Below are positions 56,842-64,000 of a stretch of DNA of 64,000 nucleotides, piece by piece; within the stretch, counting starts at the first letter, position 1, and each line of letters begins with the position of its first letter. Source of the DNA: Flavobacterium lacustre (GTDB lineage: Bacteria; Bacteroidota; Bacteroidia; Flavobacteriales; Flavobacteriaceae); NCBI RefSeq assembly GCF_027474525.2, contig NZ_CP114882.2, positions 2,418,001-2,482,000 on the forward strand, written 5' to 3'. The notes beneath the pieces are model-generated. The model searched no databases. It was not told where the DNA came from and was given only the letters and a program-made list of their open reading frames with translations. A program made the position numbers and the translations under genes.

Positions 56842-57243
56842 ATGAAGCAAAGAATAGCACATATTGCTTTGGTTGTTACCGATTATGATGAGGCGATTGC
56901 TTTTTATACTCAAAAATTGCATTTTGATTTAATTGAAGATACTGTTTTAAATGATACAAAGCGATGGGTTTTAGTTGCACCAAAAGGTACAATTGGGTTC
57001 AGTTTGTTACTAGCAAAAGCAGTAAATAATGAACAATTAAATAGAGTAGGAAATCAAACTGGTGGACGCGTTTTTCTATTTTTAAATACTGATAATTTCG
57101 AAAGAGATTATCAAAATCTACTGGACAATCAAGTTGAAATTATTAGAAAACCTATCCTGGAAGCGTATGGTAAAGTAGCTGTTTTTGCTGATATTTACGG
57201 CAATCTTTGTGATTTGATAGAACGAACGGATAATCAAGGGTAA
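56842..57243 (+). CDS. VOC family protein (glyoxalase/dioxygenase fold)
   Basis: 133 residues, one vicinal-oxygen-chelate module pair. RIAHIALVVTDYDEAIAFYTQKLHFDL opens with the metal His in HIALVV, and metal or active residues appear in RVFLFLNTDNF and ADIYGNLCDLIE. Members include glyoxalase I, dioxygenases and resistance proteins; the substrate is unknown. It lies 12 bases after the helicase gene and 16 bases before the dioxygenase gene. Confidence 0.88.
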   Translation: MKQRIAHIALVVTDYDEAIAFYTQKLHFDLIEDTVLNDTKRWVLVAPKGTIGFSLLLAKAVNNEQLNRVGNQTGGRVFLFLNTDNFERDYQNLLDNQVEIIRKPILEAYGKVAVFADIYGNLCDLIERTDNQG

Positions 57244-57259
57244 ATAGAACATATTTATT

Positions 57260-58090
57260 ATGAACACACTAAACGACTTACATAAAATTTCAGGCTCTTT
57301 TTCGAATACCAAAAAAATGCCAGTGCTATTTTTAGGACACGGCAGCCCCATGAATGCGATTGAAGAAAATCAGTTTGTGACGGGTTTTCAAAATTTGGCT
57401 AAAACGTTACCGCAACCGAATGCCATTTTGTGTATTTCGGCGCATTGGTTTACCAAAGGGACAAAGGTTACCGCAATGGAAATGCCCAGAACGATTCACG
57501 ATTTTGGTGGTTTTCCGCAAGCGCTGTTCGATGTGCAATATCCTGCCAAAGGAAGTCCAGAATTAGCAGTAGAAACCAAACAATTATTGACACCGGTAGA
57601 AGTAGAGCTGGACGAACATTGGGGCTTAGATCACGGTGCTTGGAGTGTTATTAAACATTTATATCCCGAGGCAAATGTTCCTGTAATTCAGTTGAGTATT
57701 GATTACACCAAATCTGGTCAATACCATTTTGACTTGGCTCAAAAATTAAGTGCGTTGCGTACCAAAGGAATCTTGATTGTAGGCAGTGGTAATATTGTTC
57801 ATAATTTGAGATTAGTCGATTTTCAGAATTTCGAAAAAGATAATTATGGTTACGATTGGGCAATTGAAGCAAAGGAAACTGTCAATAATTATTTACTGGA
57901 CGGTAATTTTCAGCCACTGATTGATTATGAAACACAAAGTAGAGCACTTCAATTGGCAATTCCTACGCCGGAACATTATTTGCCCTTGATTTATACTTTG
58001 GGATTAAAAGGAAAAACAGAAGAACTGAGTTTGTTCAATGATAAGTTATTAGGAGGTTCGTTGAGTATGACTTCGGTGAAGATTATGTGA
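57260..58090 (+). CDS. ygiD: 4,5-DOPA-extradiol-dioxygenase (YgiD/DodA family)
   Basis: 276-residue member of the LigB superfamily of class III extradiol dioxygenases. Metal and active-site His residues are seen in FLGHGSPMNAIE, ISAHWFTKGT and DHGAWSVIKHLYP, and GSGNIVHNLR near residue 175. It uses iron or zinc; bacterial members cleave DOPA or related catechols in vitro. The true substrate is unknown. Last of the helicase-VOC-ygiD string. Confidence 0.9.
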   Translation: MNTLNDLHKISGSFSNTKKMPVLFLGHGSPMNAIEENQFVTGFQNLAKTLPQPNAILCISAHWFTKGTKVTAMEMPRTIHDFGGFPQALFDVQYPAKGSPELAVETKQLLTPVEVELDEHWGLDHGAWSVIKHLYPEANVPVIQLSIDYTKSGQYHFDLAQKLSALRTKGILIVGSGNIVHNLRLVDFQNFEKDNYGYDWAIEAKETVNNYLLDGNFQPLIDYETQSRALQLAIPTPEHYLPLIYTLGLKGKTEELSLFNDKLLGGSLSMTSVKIM

Positions 58091-58151
58091 TAAAATCTCT
58101 TGATTGAGAGATTGTTTTTAATTTGATTAATAGAAAAAATATAAATAAGTA

Positions 58152-58877
58152 ATGAAAATAATAGCAGTCATTCCAGCCCGTTATGCATCAACCCGATTTC
58201 CCGCTAAACTGATGCAGGATTTAGGAGGAAAAACAGTGATTTTAAGAACTTATGAAGCCGCGATAAACACGCAATTGTTTAATGATGTTTTTGTGGTAAC
58301 AGATTCCGATTTAATTTTTGATGAAATCGTTTCTCATGGCGGAAAAGCCATCAGGAGTATCAAGGAACACGAATCAGGAAGTGATCGAATTGCGGAAGCT
58401 GTCGAAAATCTGGACGTTGATATTGTGATAAATGTTCAAGGAGATGAACCATTTATCGATGCGGAACCTTTGGCAAAAGTCATTGAAGTTTTCAGAAATG
58501 ATTCGGATAAAAAAGTGGATTTAGCTTCTTTGATGCGTGAAATCACTAATGAAGACGAAATTAATAATCCGAATAATGTAAAAGTGGTCGTGGACCAAAA
58601 CGGATTCGCATTGTACTTTTCGCGTTCGGTAATTCCATATCCAAGAGAGAAAAATGTAGGTGTTCGATACATGCAACACATCGGAATTTATGCGTTTAGA
58701 AAACAAGCTTTATTAGATTTTTACAGTTTACCAATGCAATCTTTGGAAGCATCCGAAAAACTGGAGCAATTACGCTATCTTGAATTTGGAAAACGAATTA
58801 AAATGGTCGAAACGACACATGTCGGAATCGGTATTGACACTCCGGAAGATTTAGAGAAAGCGAGAAAAATGCTGTAA
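58152..58877 (+). CDS. kdsB: 3-deoxy-manno-octulosonate cytidylyltransferase
   Basis: 241-residue enzyme activating KDO to CMP-KDO for lipopolysaccharide. [15 protein letters not shown], the [11 protein letters not shown] motif (Asp/Glu binding Mg), [10 protein letters not shown], and [15 protein letters not shown] are standard. It matches family length (about 245-250). The convergent potassium channel gene stops 1 base away, so the two transcripts must overlap. No hairpin lies between them. Confidence 0.97.
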   Translation: MKIIAVIPARYASTRFPAKLMQDLGGKTVILRTYEAAINTQLFNDVFVVTDSDLIFDEIVSHGGKAIRSIKEHESGSDRIAEAVENLDVDIVINVQGDEPFIDAEPLAKVIEVFRNDSDKKVDLASLMREITNEDEINNPNNVKVVVDQNGFALYFSRSVIPYPREKNVGVRYMQHIGIYAFRKQALLDFYSLPMQSLEASEKLEQLRYLEFGKRIKMVETTHVGIGIDTPEDLEKARKML

Positions 58878-58878
58878 T

Positions 58879-59589
58879 TTATTCTAGATTTTCATGGTCA
58901 AAATAGCCTCTGGTTTTTATTTTGGTGGAAAAGAAATTTAAGAAAAGCACAATAAAGAACAGAAATAATAAGGCTTGGGTACTCACTAAGAATTTCCCAA
59001 TTGTTGTTACCGGATAATAATCGCCATATCCTATAGATGACGAAGTCACAATGCTGAAATAAATCGCATCAAACCAATGGTGAAAGGGTTTGTTCAGGTA
59101 ATTGTCACAGGAATAAAAAACGGCATAAGCAAACGCAATTTCTAAATAGTTAAAAAAAAGCAACAGCATAGATCGTTTATAAGAACGTGGTTTTGAAAAC
59201 ATATCCGAAGCAAAAATGAGTGTTGGAATATAAAATACAGTTTCTAAAAAAACGTAAATCAGAATCCCAATAAGCCATTGATTGTTTTGCCAATGGTTTA
59301 TTAAAATCAATATTGGAAATACTACTTTGAGCAAAACATAAAAATCTAAAGCTAAATCCTGGTATTCAATTCCTTTTTTACTGGCCCAATATTTAATGTA
59401 AATTCCTGGGAAAAGTAATTGTGAAGAGGAGAGAAATAAACGAACTATTTTTTCCAGACCATTGTCATCCTGATGGTCGTTGTTCCAGATAGATTGAATG
59501 TTTTGTATCCGTTTCTGAATGGGATTGAACTTTGGTTTTGCCCCTTTTGATGTTTTTCCTAATAACAATTTTTTTACAATTGTTTTCAT
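58879..59589 (-). CDS. Ion channel, K+ channel-type pore
   Basis: 236 residues with about five to six membrane helices after a basic N terminus (about 1-45, KKLLLGKTSKGAKPKFNPIQKR). The pore region lies near the C terminus: SIVTSSSIGYGDYYPVT gives the selectivity filter (here SIGYGD; canonical TVGYGD), followed by a last helix QALLFLFFIVLFLNFF. This places it among Ion_trans_2 type potassium channels, probably with extra N-terminal helices. Ends 1 base from the convergent kdsB gene. Confidence 0.87.
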   Translation of the reverse strand: MKTIVKKLLLGKTSKGAKPKFNPIQKRIQNIQSIWNNDHQDDNGLEKIVRLFLSSSQLLFPGIYIKYWASKKGIEYQDLALDFYVLLKVVFPILILINHWQNNQWLIGILIYVFLETVFYIPTLIFASDMFSKPRSYKRSMLLLFFNYLEIAFAYAVFYSCDNYLNKPFHHWFDAIYFSIVTSSSIGYGDYYPVTTIGKFLVSTQALLFLFFIVLFLNFFSTKIKTRGYFDHENLE

Positions 59590-59662
59590 TGTAAATGAAG
59601 ATTAGTTATGCATTCTAAGGTACGAAAAAAAATACATTTTTGTACAGAATCAGACTGTGAAT

Positions 59663-60328
59663 TTAGTTTAACTTCTCAATTACAATCAATTCGTTATGCA
59701 TTTCAATACGCGGAATGGTTTTTATTTTGAATTGATTTTTATAAAATTCTGTTACATAGTGTTCATTTCTCAAATTGTCTTTTTCATTCAAACACATGGT
59801 ATTGAATAATACAAAACCGTTACTTTTTAATAAATGACAAATGCGATGAATAAAGAATTTTTCAAATAAAAAATTGGGCATCATAGTATCTTGAAAAATA
59901 TCAATGATGATTAAGTTGTATTTATCTTTGGTTTTCAAAACAAATTCGAAAGCATCTTCGATATGAAGGTCTAAATTTTGAATTTCATTTAGCTTAAAAT
60001 AATTATTTGCAATTTCGATTATTTCGGCATCAATTTCAACTCCTGTAATTTTTCCTTTAAATTTGATTTCGTCTACCAATGTTTTAATAACACTTCCTCC
60101 TGCAACACCTAAAACTAAAACAGAGTCCATTGCTGTTATTTTTTCAAAACCAATATTCTTCAATCCAATTTTTAAAATGCGTTGTAAGCTACCGTAGGAA
60201 TAATTTGTGTTTTCAGAATCTAATACTAATTCACCATTTGCCCAAGTAACTTCTATAGATTTGCTAATAGCAGATTTTGTCTGATAGATTTTTATTGGAA
60301 CAAGATAGCTGAAAAGTTTTTGAATCAT
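59663..60328 (-). CDS. Spermidine synthase-like methyltransferase
   Basis: 221-residue Rossmann-fold protein. SAM-type loop SVLVLGVAGGSVIKTL near residue 80, acidic VEIDAEIIEIAN and IEDAFEFV, then DIFQDTMMPN, as in spermidine synthases and SAM-dependent methyltransferases. It lacks the N-terminal beta domain of true spermidine synthases, so the activity is uncertain. ATG 60328 is chosen: the longer start at 60346 lies inside the -7 element at 60344-60351 (minus strand). Confidence 0.82.
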   Translation of the reverse strand: MIQKLFSYLVPIKIYQTKSAISKSIEVTWANGELVLDSENTNYSYGSLQRILKIGLKNIGFEKITAMDSVLVLGVAGGSVIKTLVDEIKFKGKITGVEIDAEIIEIANNYFKLNEIQNLDLHIEDAFEFVLKTKDKYNLIIIDIFQDTMMPNFLFEKFFIHRICHLLKSNGFVLFNTMCLNEKDNLRNEHYVTEFYKNQFKIKTIPRIEMHNELIVIEKLN

Positions 60329-60343
60329 TAGGGCAGTTTTTCT

Positions 60344-60351
60344 CAAAAATA
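60344..60351 (-). promoter_or_regulatory. -7 element of the methyltransferase gene
   Basis: TATTTTTG on the minus strand, 15 bases before ATG 60328; overlaps the upstream in-frame start at 60346 and so argues against it. Confidence 0.5.
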
Positions 60352-60389
60352 AGATTTAAATTATTTATTTTGTAAGAAATAGTAAAAGA

Positions 60390-60950
60390 ATGAAGAAACA
60401 ATTTTACAAATGGATATTTTTCAGGCTGATGGGTTGGAAAATTGTAGGTTCCATTGATCCGGATATTAAAAAATGCGTAATGATGGTAATGCCTCACACA
60501 AGTAATCATGATTTTTATTTGGGGGTTTTTACGCGAGGAATTACAGGATTAGAGATGCATTGGGTAGGAAAAAAAGAATTGTTTCGTTTTCCTTTCGGGT
60601 TTTATTTCAGATATATGGGGGGTGAACCATTAGACAGAACGGGCGGATTAAATAAAGTAGATTCAATTGCTGCTATTTTTAAAAGAAAAGAAGTTTTTAG
60701 ACTTGCTGTTGCTCCCGAAGGGACTCGTACCAAAGTAGCGGAACTTAAAACCGGATTTTATTATATTGCTTTGAAAGCCAATGTGCCCATAATTCCAGTA
60801 GCATTTAATTTTGGTAAAAAAGAAGTTAACCTTGGAAGTCCTATGCTACCATCAGGAAATATTGATTTAGACATGAGTATTTTAACCCAACATTTTATAG
60901 GCGTTGAAGGAAAAATTCCTGAAAACGGATATTTTTTTGAAAATAAATAG
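60390..60950 (+). CDS. 1-acyl-sn-glycerol-3-phosphate acyltransferase family protein
   Basis: 186-residue member of the PlsC/LPLAT family. The HX4D catalytic motif is HTSNHD in MVMPHTSNHDFYLGV, then FRYMGGEPLDRTGG and the phosphate-binding VAPEGTRTKV, with IIPVAFNFGKKEV as the last conserved block. It would transfer an acyl chain to lysophosphatidate or a similar acceptor at the inner membrane; it is of the short type without a long N-terminal membrane helix. Ends in a strong terminator shared with the HTH gene. Confidence 0.9.
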   Translation: MKKQFYKWIFFRLMGWKIVGSIDPDIKKCVMMVMPHTSNHDFYLGVFTRGITGLEMHWVGKKELFRFPFGFYFRYMGGEPLDRTGGLNKVDSIAAIFKRKEVFRLAVAPEGTRTKVAELKTGFYYIALKANVPIIPVAFNFGKKEVNLGSPMLPSGNIDLDMSILTQHFIGVEGKIPENGYFFENK

Positions 60951-60986
60951 AAAACCCCGATTCAGATTTTCTGAATCGGGTTTTTT
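60951..60986. terminator. Bidirectional Rho-independent terminator
   Basis: Ten-bp perfect stem CCCGATTCAG/CTGAATCGGG (60956-60965 with 60971-60980), five-base loop, A run before and six T after; between convergent genes. Confidence 0.92.
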
Positions 60987-60989
60987 ATT

Positions 60990-61466
60990 TTAATCTGGAA
61001 TGTAACTCTTAAAAGTTCCGTTTTTATAAAAAATTACAATTTTATCAATTTCGCCCGAAGCAGAATCTTTCATCGTATTTTGAGATTCTGTTTTTTTTGT
61101 TTCTAATAAATCGTTGTGCTTTGTGCTTTGTATTTTAGAAAATAAATTTTCCGGTACAATTTCTATTTTGGAGGGAGTGGGAATATTTGGTTTTAAAAGT
61201 TCATCAAATGTATTTTGCTTAGGCATGATGTTTTCTTCATTTTTTGGAAAAGTTCCTTTGCCATTCAAAATCCAATATAAATCTACATCAGGGAAACCGT
61301 CTAAAATTTTAAGAATAAAATCTAAACTGGGTTTGTTCCTTCCGGACAGCAGGTGAGATAAACTGGAACGTTGTACTCCAATTTTATCCGCAAATGAAGA
61401 GGCATTCAGGCTATAATAATCCAGTATAATTTCTAATCTTTTTATAAAATCATCTGTGTTTACCAT
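60990..61466 (-). CDS. HTH-type (XRE/Cro-CI family) transcriptional regulator
   Basis: 158 residues. N-terminal helix-turn-helix (about 5-65): LNASSFADKIGVQRSSLSHLLSGRNKPSLDFILKILDGFP with the WILNGKGTF end typical of HTH_3 proteins of flavobacteria. The rest is a polar, probably flexible linker (about 75-140) with a short beta C-terminal part (IDKIVIFYKNGTFKSYIPD). Its start codon lies inside one of six palindromic boxes in the divergent region, suggesting autoregulation. Target unknown. Confidence 0.85.
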   Translation of the reverse strand: MVNTDDFIKRLEIILDYYSLNASSFADKIGVQRSSLSHLLSGRNKPSLDFILKILDGFPDVDLYWILNGKGTFPKNEENIMPKQNTFDELLKPNIPTPSKIEIVPENLFSKIQSTKHNDLLETKKTESQNTMKDSASGEIDKIVIFYKNGTFKSYIPD

Positions 61467-61763
61467 TGTAAATTGTATTTAAAAATAGTGTATTTACAAA
61501 TGTAATTAAAATAGTGTGATTAGCCAAAATTACAACTGTAAATTACTTAAAAAAGAATAATTAATTTAAATTATAACATAATGTAATAATAATTAAATAA
61601 CTGATAAATAATAATTTAATTGTTAAAATTATAACTAGTAACAATTGTTAATCACGGTAATGGCAAAACCGATTTAAACCGAACTAAAGCTGTTTACAAA
61701 TCTAAAATAATCAAATAAAAACAAGTTTACAATTGTAAATGTAAAGATGTTTACTTTTGTAAA
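61459..61763. promoter_or_regulatory. Six palindromic operator-like boxes, consensus TTTACAnnTGTAAA
   Basis: Boxes at 61459-61472, 61493-61506, 61529-61542, 61693-61706, 61726-61739 (perfect palindrome TTTACAATTGTAAA) and 61750-61763. They form two groups of three, one next to each gene. The first overlaps the start codon of the HTH gene and the last ends 15 bases before ATG 61778. They are the probable binding sites of the HTH regulator or of a related factor. Confidence 0.65.
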
Positions 61764-61777
61764 TCAAATAATTTAGT
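61467..61777. other. Intergenic regulatory region, no gene
   Basis: 311 bases, very AT-rich, divergent promoters region. Apart from the palindromic boxes and a short direct repeat (AATAGTGT at 61484-61491 and 61511-61518), nothing else was recognised; no small frame. Confidence 0.5.
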
Positions 61778-62932
61778 ATGAATTTAGAGCAAATGTTCCA
61801 ACAATATAAGGAGCAATCAATTCAGGGTCGTTACATTACTTTAGAAAATATCGAACCCTTATTACAGCAATTAAACAGCAATAATCAAGTTAGTGTTATT
61901 GGAAAATCAGTACTTGAAAAACCAATTTATAAGTATCAAATTGGTGTTGGAGAAACAAGAATTTTTCTTTGGTCTCAAATGCATGGTAATGAAAGTACGA
62001 CCACAAAAGCGCTTTTTGATTTCTTGAATCTGTTAAACAGCGATTCGGAATTAGCAAATCAATTGTTAAGTACCTTTACTTTTTGTTGCATTCCGATTTT
62101 AAATCCGGATGGTGCTACTTTATATACACGAGAAAATGCTAATAAAATTGATTTAAATCGTGATTCTCAAAATTTGACACAGCCAGAAAGCAGGGTCTTG
62201 CGAGAAACTTTTGAATCATTTGAACCGCACTATTGCTTTAATTTGCATGATCAGCGTACTATTTTTGGAGTTGGAAGTACTGGAAAACCAGCAACTTTAT
62301 CCTTTTTGGCGCCTTCTTATAATGAAGAAAGAGAGATTAATGATTCTCGATTGAAAGCAATTAATTTAATTGCGGGAATAAATGATGTTTTGCAACAATA
62401 TATACCGGGGCAAGTGGGGCGTTTTGATGATTCATTTAATATTAACTGTATTGGCGATACGTTTCAGTATTTAGGTGTTCCGACAGTGTTGTTTGAAGCA
62501 GGACATTTTCCGAATGATTATCAAAGAGAAGAAACTCGAAAATATGTTTTTATGGCACTTGTGTCGAGTTTTACGATACTTAGCGAAAACGATATAGTTA
62601 GCAATGGAATTAATAAATATTTGAATATTTCACAAAATAAAGTCGTTTTTTATGATTTAATGTATAAAAACATCAGAATAAATTATGATGGTATTGAAAA
62701 AATCACCAATTTTGCAGCACAATACAAAGAAGAATTGGTTGATGGTCAGATTTGTTTTAATGCTTACATTAGTCAAATTGGCGATTTAGAAAATCATTTT
62801 GGTCATGTGGAGTATGATGCTGAAGAAGCTTTATATAAAGATGATTATGATAATTTTCCGAAATTAAATCAAAAGGCTAATTTTTATTTAAATAATAACA
62901 TGAAATTTGTTAATGGATTAGTAAAAATTTAA
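61778..62932 (+). CDS. M14 family metallopeptidase
   Basis: 384-residue zinc carboxypeptidase-like protein without signal, so probably cytoplasmic. Zinc-binding HxxE in QMHGNESTTTKALFDFLN, the substrate-binding PILNPDGATLYTRENANKIDLNRD segment (Arg/Asn typical of the family) and the second zinc His in FNLHDQRTIFGVG; the C-terminal part holds FEAGHFPNDYQREE with a likely catalytic Glu. The last 100 residues form an extra beta domain. It is divergent from the HTH regulator gene and preceded by the palindromic boxes, suggesting regulation by it. Confidence 0.92.
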   Translation: MNLEQMFQQYKEQSIQGRYITLENIEPLLQQLNSNNQVSVIGKSVLEKPIYKYQIGVGETRIFLWSQMHGNESTTTKALFDFLNLLNSDSELANQLLSTFTFCCIPILNPDGATLYTRENANKIDLNRDSQNLTQPESRVLRETFESFEPHYCFNLHDQRTIFGVGSTGKPATLSFLAPSYNEEREINDSRLKAINLIAGINDVLQQYIPGQVGRFDDSFNINCIGDTFQYLGVPTVLFEAGHFPNDYQREETRKYVFMALVSSFTILSENDIVSNGINKYLNISQNKVVFYDLMYKNIRINYDGIEKITNFAAQYKEELVDGQICFNAYISQIGDLENHFGHVEYDAEEALYKDDYDNFPKLNQKANFYLNNNMKFVNGLVKI

Positions 62933-63009
62933 TTTATTTATCGATTTCTTATTTTTTATGTATATTTTTATACTTTGTAATAGTAATTAGTAATATTAAT
63001 TAAAGAATT

Positions 63010-63489
63010 ATGAGTAAGTTTCGTTTAGATGAAGTAGATCATCAGATATTAGATATGTTGATTGACAACACAAGAGTTCCTTTTACGGATATTGCAAAAA
63101 AATTATTAATTTCTGCGGGAACAGTTCACGTTAGGGTTAAAAAAATGGAAGATGCCGGTATTATAATGGGGTCTTCACTAGTTCTTGATTATGATAAATT
63201 AGGATATTCTTTTATTGCTTATGTTGGAGTTTTTCTTAATAATACTTCTCAGACTAAATTTGTTTTGGAACGTATCAATGAGATTCCTTTTGTAACCGTA
63301 GCTTCTGTGACTACAGGAAAATTCAATATCTTTTGTAAAATTAGAGCAAAAGATACTAAACATGCTAAAGATGTAATCTTTATGATAGATGATATCGATG
63401 GTGTTTACAGAACAGAAACGATGATTTCACTTGAAGAAAGCATAAATGATAAGAAGCGCTTGATGCATACTATATTTAAAAATATGTAA
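63010..63489 (+). CDS. Lrp/AsnC family transcriptional regulator
   Basis: 159 residues. N-terminal winged HTH (DEVDHQILDMLIDNTRVPFTDIAKKLLISAGTVHVRVKKMEDAGII) followed by the RAM/AsnC ligand-binding domain (YVGVFLNNTSQTKFVLERI, VTTGKFNIFCKIRAKD, IDGVYRTETMISLEE). It binds an amino acid or other small ligand as an oligomer. It follows the M14 gene after 77 bases on the same strand, possibly a regulator of amino acid or peptide use. Ends in a good terminator. Confidence 0.95.
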   Translation: MSKFRLDEVDHQILDMLIDNTRVPFTDIAKKLLISAGTVHVRVKKMEDAGIIMGSSLVLDYDKLGYSFIAYVGVFLNNTSQTKFVLERINEIPFVTVASVTTGKFNIFCKIRAKDTKHAKDVIFMIDDIDGVYRTETMISLEESINDKKRLMHTIFKNM

Positions 63490-63525
63490 TTAATCTTGAA
63501 TGCTATATAAAATATAACCTCAAGT

Positions 63526-63554
63526 TAATTCTTGGGGTTTTTTTATGAAAAACC
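63526..63554 (+). terminator. Rho-independent terminator
   Basis: Nine-bp stem AACCTCAAG/CTTGGGGTT with one GU (63526-63534 with 63541-63549), six-base loop, seven T at 63548-63554. Confidence 0.82.
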
Positions 63555-63583
63555 GACTAAATTAAACCAACTATAACAAAATT

Positions 63584-64000
63584 ATGTATACACTGCCTAA
63601 AATTGAACGTTTCAATCAAGACGTTCTCTCTAAATATCATATTTACAACAGTGTCTTTATCACGTTGCCTTTTGATTCTATAGATAATACAGGGGTTTTA
63701 CTTCCTTTATTTACAGATATTTGTGAAACAGGGTTTAAAAAACAGGAAACTCCGGGAGAGATTGTCAATTTTTTTGCTCAAAAATATTTGCATACAGATT
63801 CAGAAGAGGATAAAATCGATTTGATGTTTCGTTTTATTCAATATATTGAGCGTCAAATTGTTTTGTTTGATGCTATTGAAGATGCTGCGTTTCCGGTTGT
63901 GAATAACATGGAAGGAAGAGGTTCGCTTCGAGATATTAAAGAAAAAGCGGATGCTAAAAATAATACCGAAGAGTTGATTGAGTTTCTGGAAAATTTCAAT
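63584..64000 (+). CDS. ppc: Probable phosphoenolpyruvate carboxylase, N-terminal part (3' end missing)
   Basis: 139 codons from ATG 63584, open to the end of the window. The start YTLPKIERFNQDVLSKYHIYNSVFITLPFD and the acidic IERQIVLFDAIEDAAFPVVNNMEGRGSLRDI segment match what I recall of the N termini of flavobacterial PEP carboxylases; the catalytic parts lie outside. The enzyme would carboxylate PEP to oxaloacetate. The visible part has no diagnostic catalytic motif, so the name is moderate. Confidence 0.65.
   Translation, partial: MYTLPKIERFNQDVLSKYHIYNSVFITLPFDSIDNTGVLLPLFTDICETGFKKQETPGEIVNFFAQKYLHTDSEEDKIDLMFRFIQYIERQIVLFDAIEDAAFPVVNNMEGRGSLRDIKEKADAKNNTEELIEFLENFN

Overview
The window is a stretch of chromosome from a member of the Bacteroidetes, most likely the family Flavobacteriaceae and probably Flavobacterium. 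The evidence is the AT-rich composition, repeated promoter elements of the Bacteroidetes type (TTG, about 19-20 bases, TAnnTTTG), few Shine-Dalgarno sites, lipoprotein signals of the flavobacterial kind, a type IX secretion (T9SS) adhesin locus with a PorP/SprF partner, bacillithiol synthesis (bshA) and many gene types typical of flavobacteria. Both ends cut through genes: bshA at the left and a probable phosphoenolpyruvate carboxylase gene at the right.

Layout. 1-12 kb is mixed housekeeping: bshA, a PrcB-like lipoprotein, a small beta-barrel, aroC, a dicarboxylate/amino-acid symporter, an Hsp20 chaperone, a DEAD-box helicase, two histidine-degradation genes (hutG, hutI), a glutaminyl cyclase lipoprotein and the SRP RNA gene. 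12-21.5 kb looks like an amino-sugar region: an SDR enzyme, a fructose-6-phosphate aldolase/transaldolase, a FucP-type sugar transporter, a LytS/LytTR two-component pair, and, divergent from that pair, a NagB-PIG-L fusion plus a GH20 hexosaminidase. 21.5-31.3 kb holds an unusual ABC-F protein, a 57-residue lipoprotein, a tandem pair of DUF418 membrane proteins (the first broken by one stop codon), the pyrR-pyrB-rnz-pdxH gene string and a CAP-domain lipoprotein.

31.5-43.9 kb, all on the minus strand, is a T9SS adhesin cassette: a small secreted protein, a giant surface protein, a PorP/SprF-family partner and an OmpA/PD40 protein. The giant protein carries about 63 copies of a 27-residue (81-bp), two-cysteine repeat and ends in a type B T9SS sorting domain. 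Its frame is broken inside the repeat array by two adjacent small deletions, which may be real or an assembly artefact.

44-64 kb holds a polyphosphate operon (sixA-like, ppk1, ppx), dnaX, the RNase P RNA gene, a multi-PAS histidine kinase with a receiver protein, rsmD with DUF3822, a RecD-like helicase, a VOC protein, DOPA dioxygenase, kdsB, a K+ channel, a methyltransferase, an acyltransferase, and an HTH regulator divergent from an M14 peptidase, followed by an Lrp-type regulator. The most interesting signals are the dnaX frame change at a run of ten A (gamma-like product in frame 0, full tau in frame -1), six palindromic operator-like boxes between the HTH regulator and the M14 peptidase gene, and a LytTR-type direct repeat between the two-component pair and the nagB fusion. 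Apart from the SRP RNA and RNase P RNA, no RNA genes, CRISPR arrays or insertion sequences were recognised.
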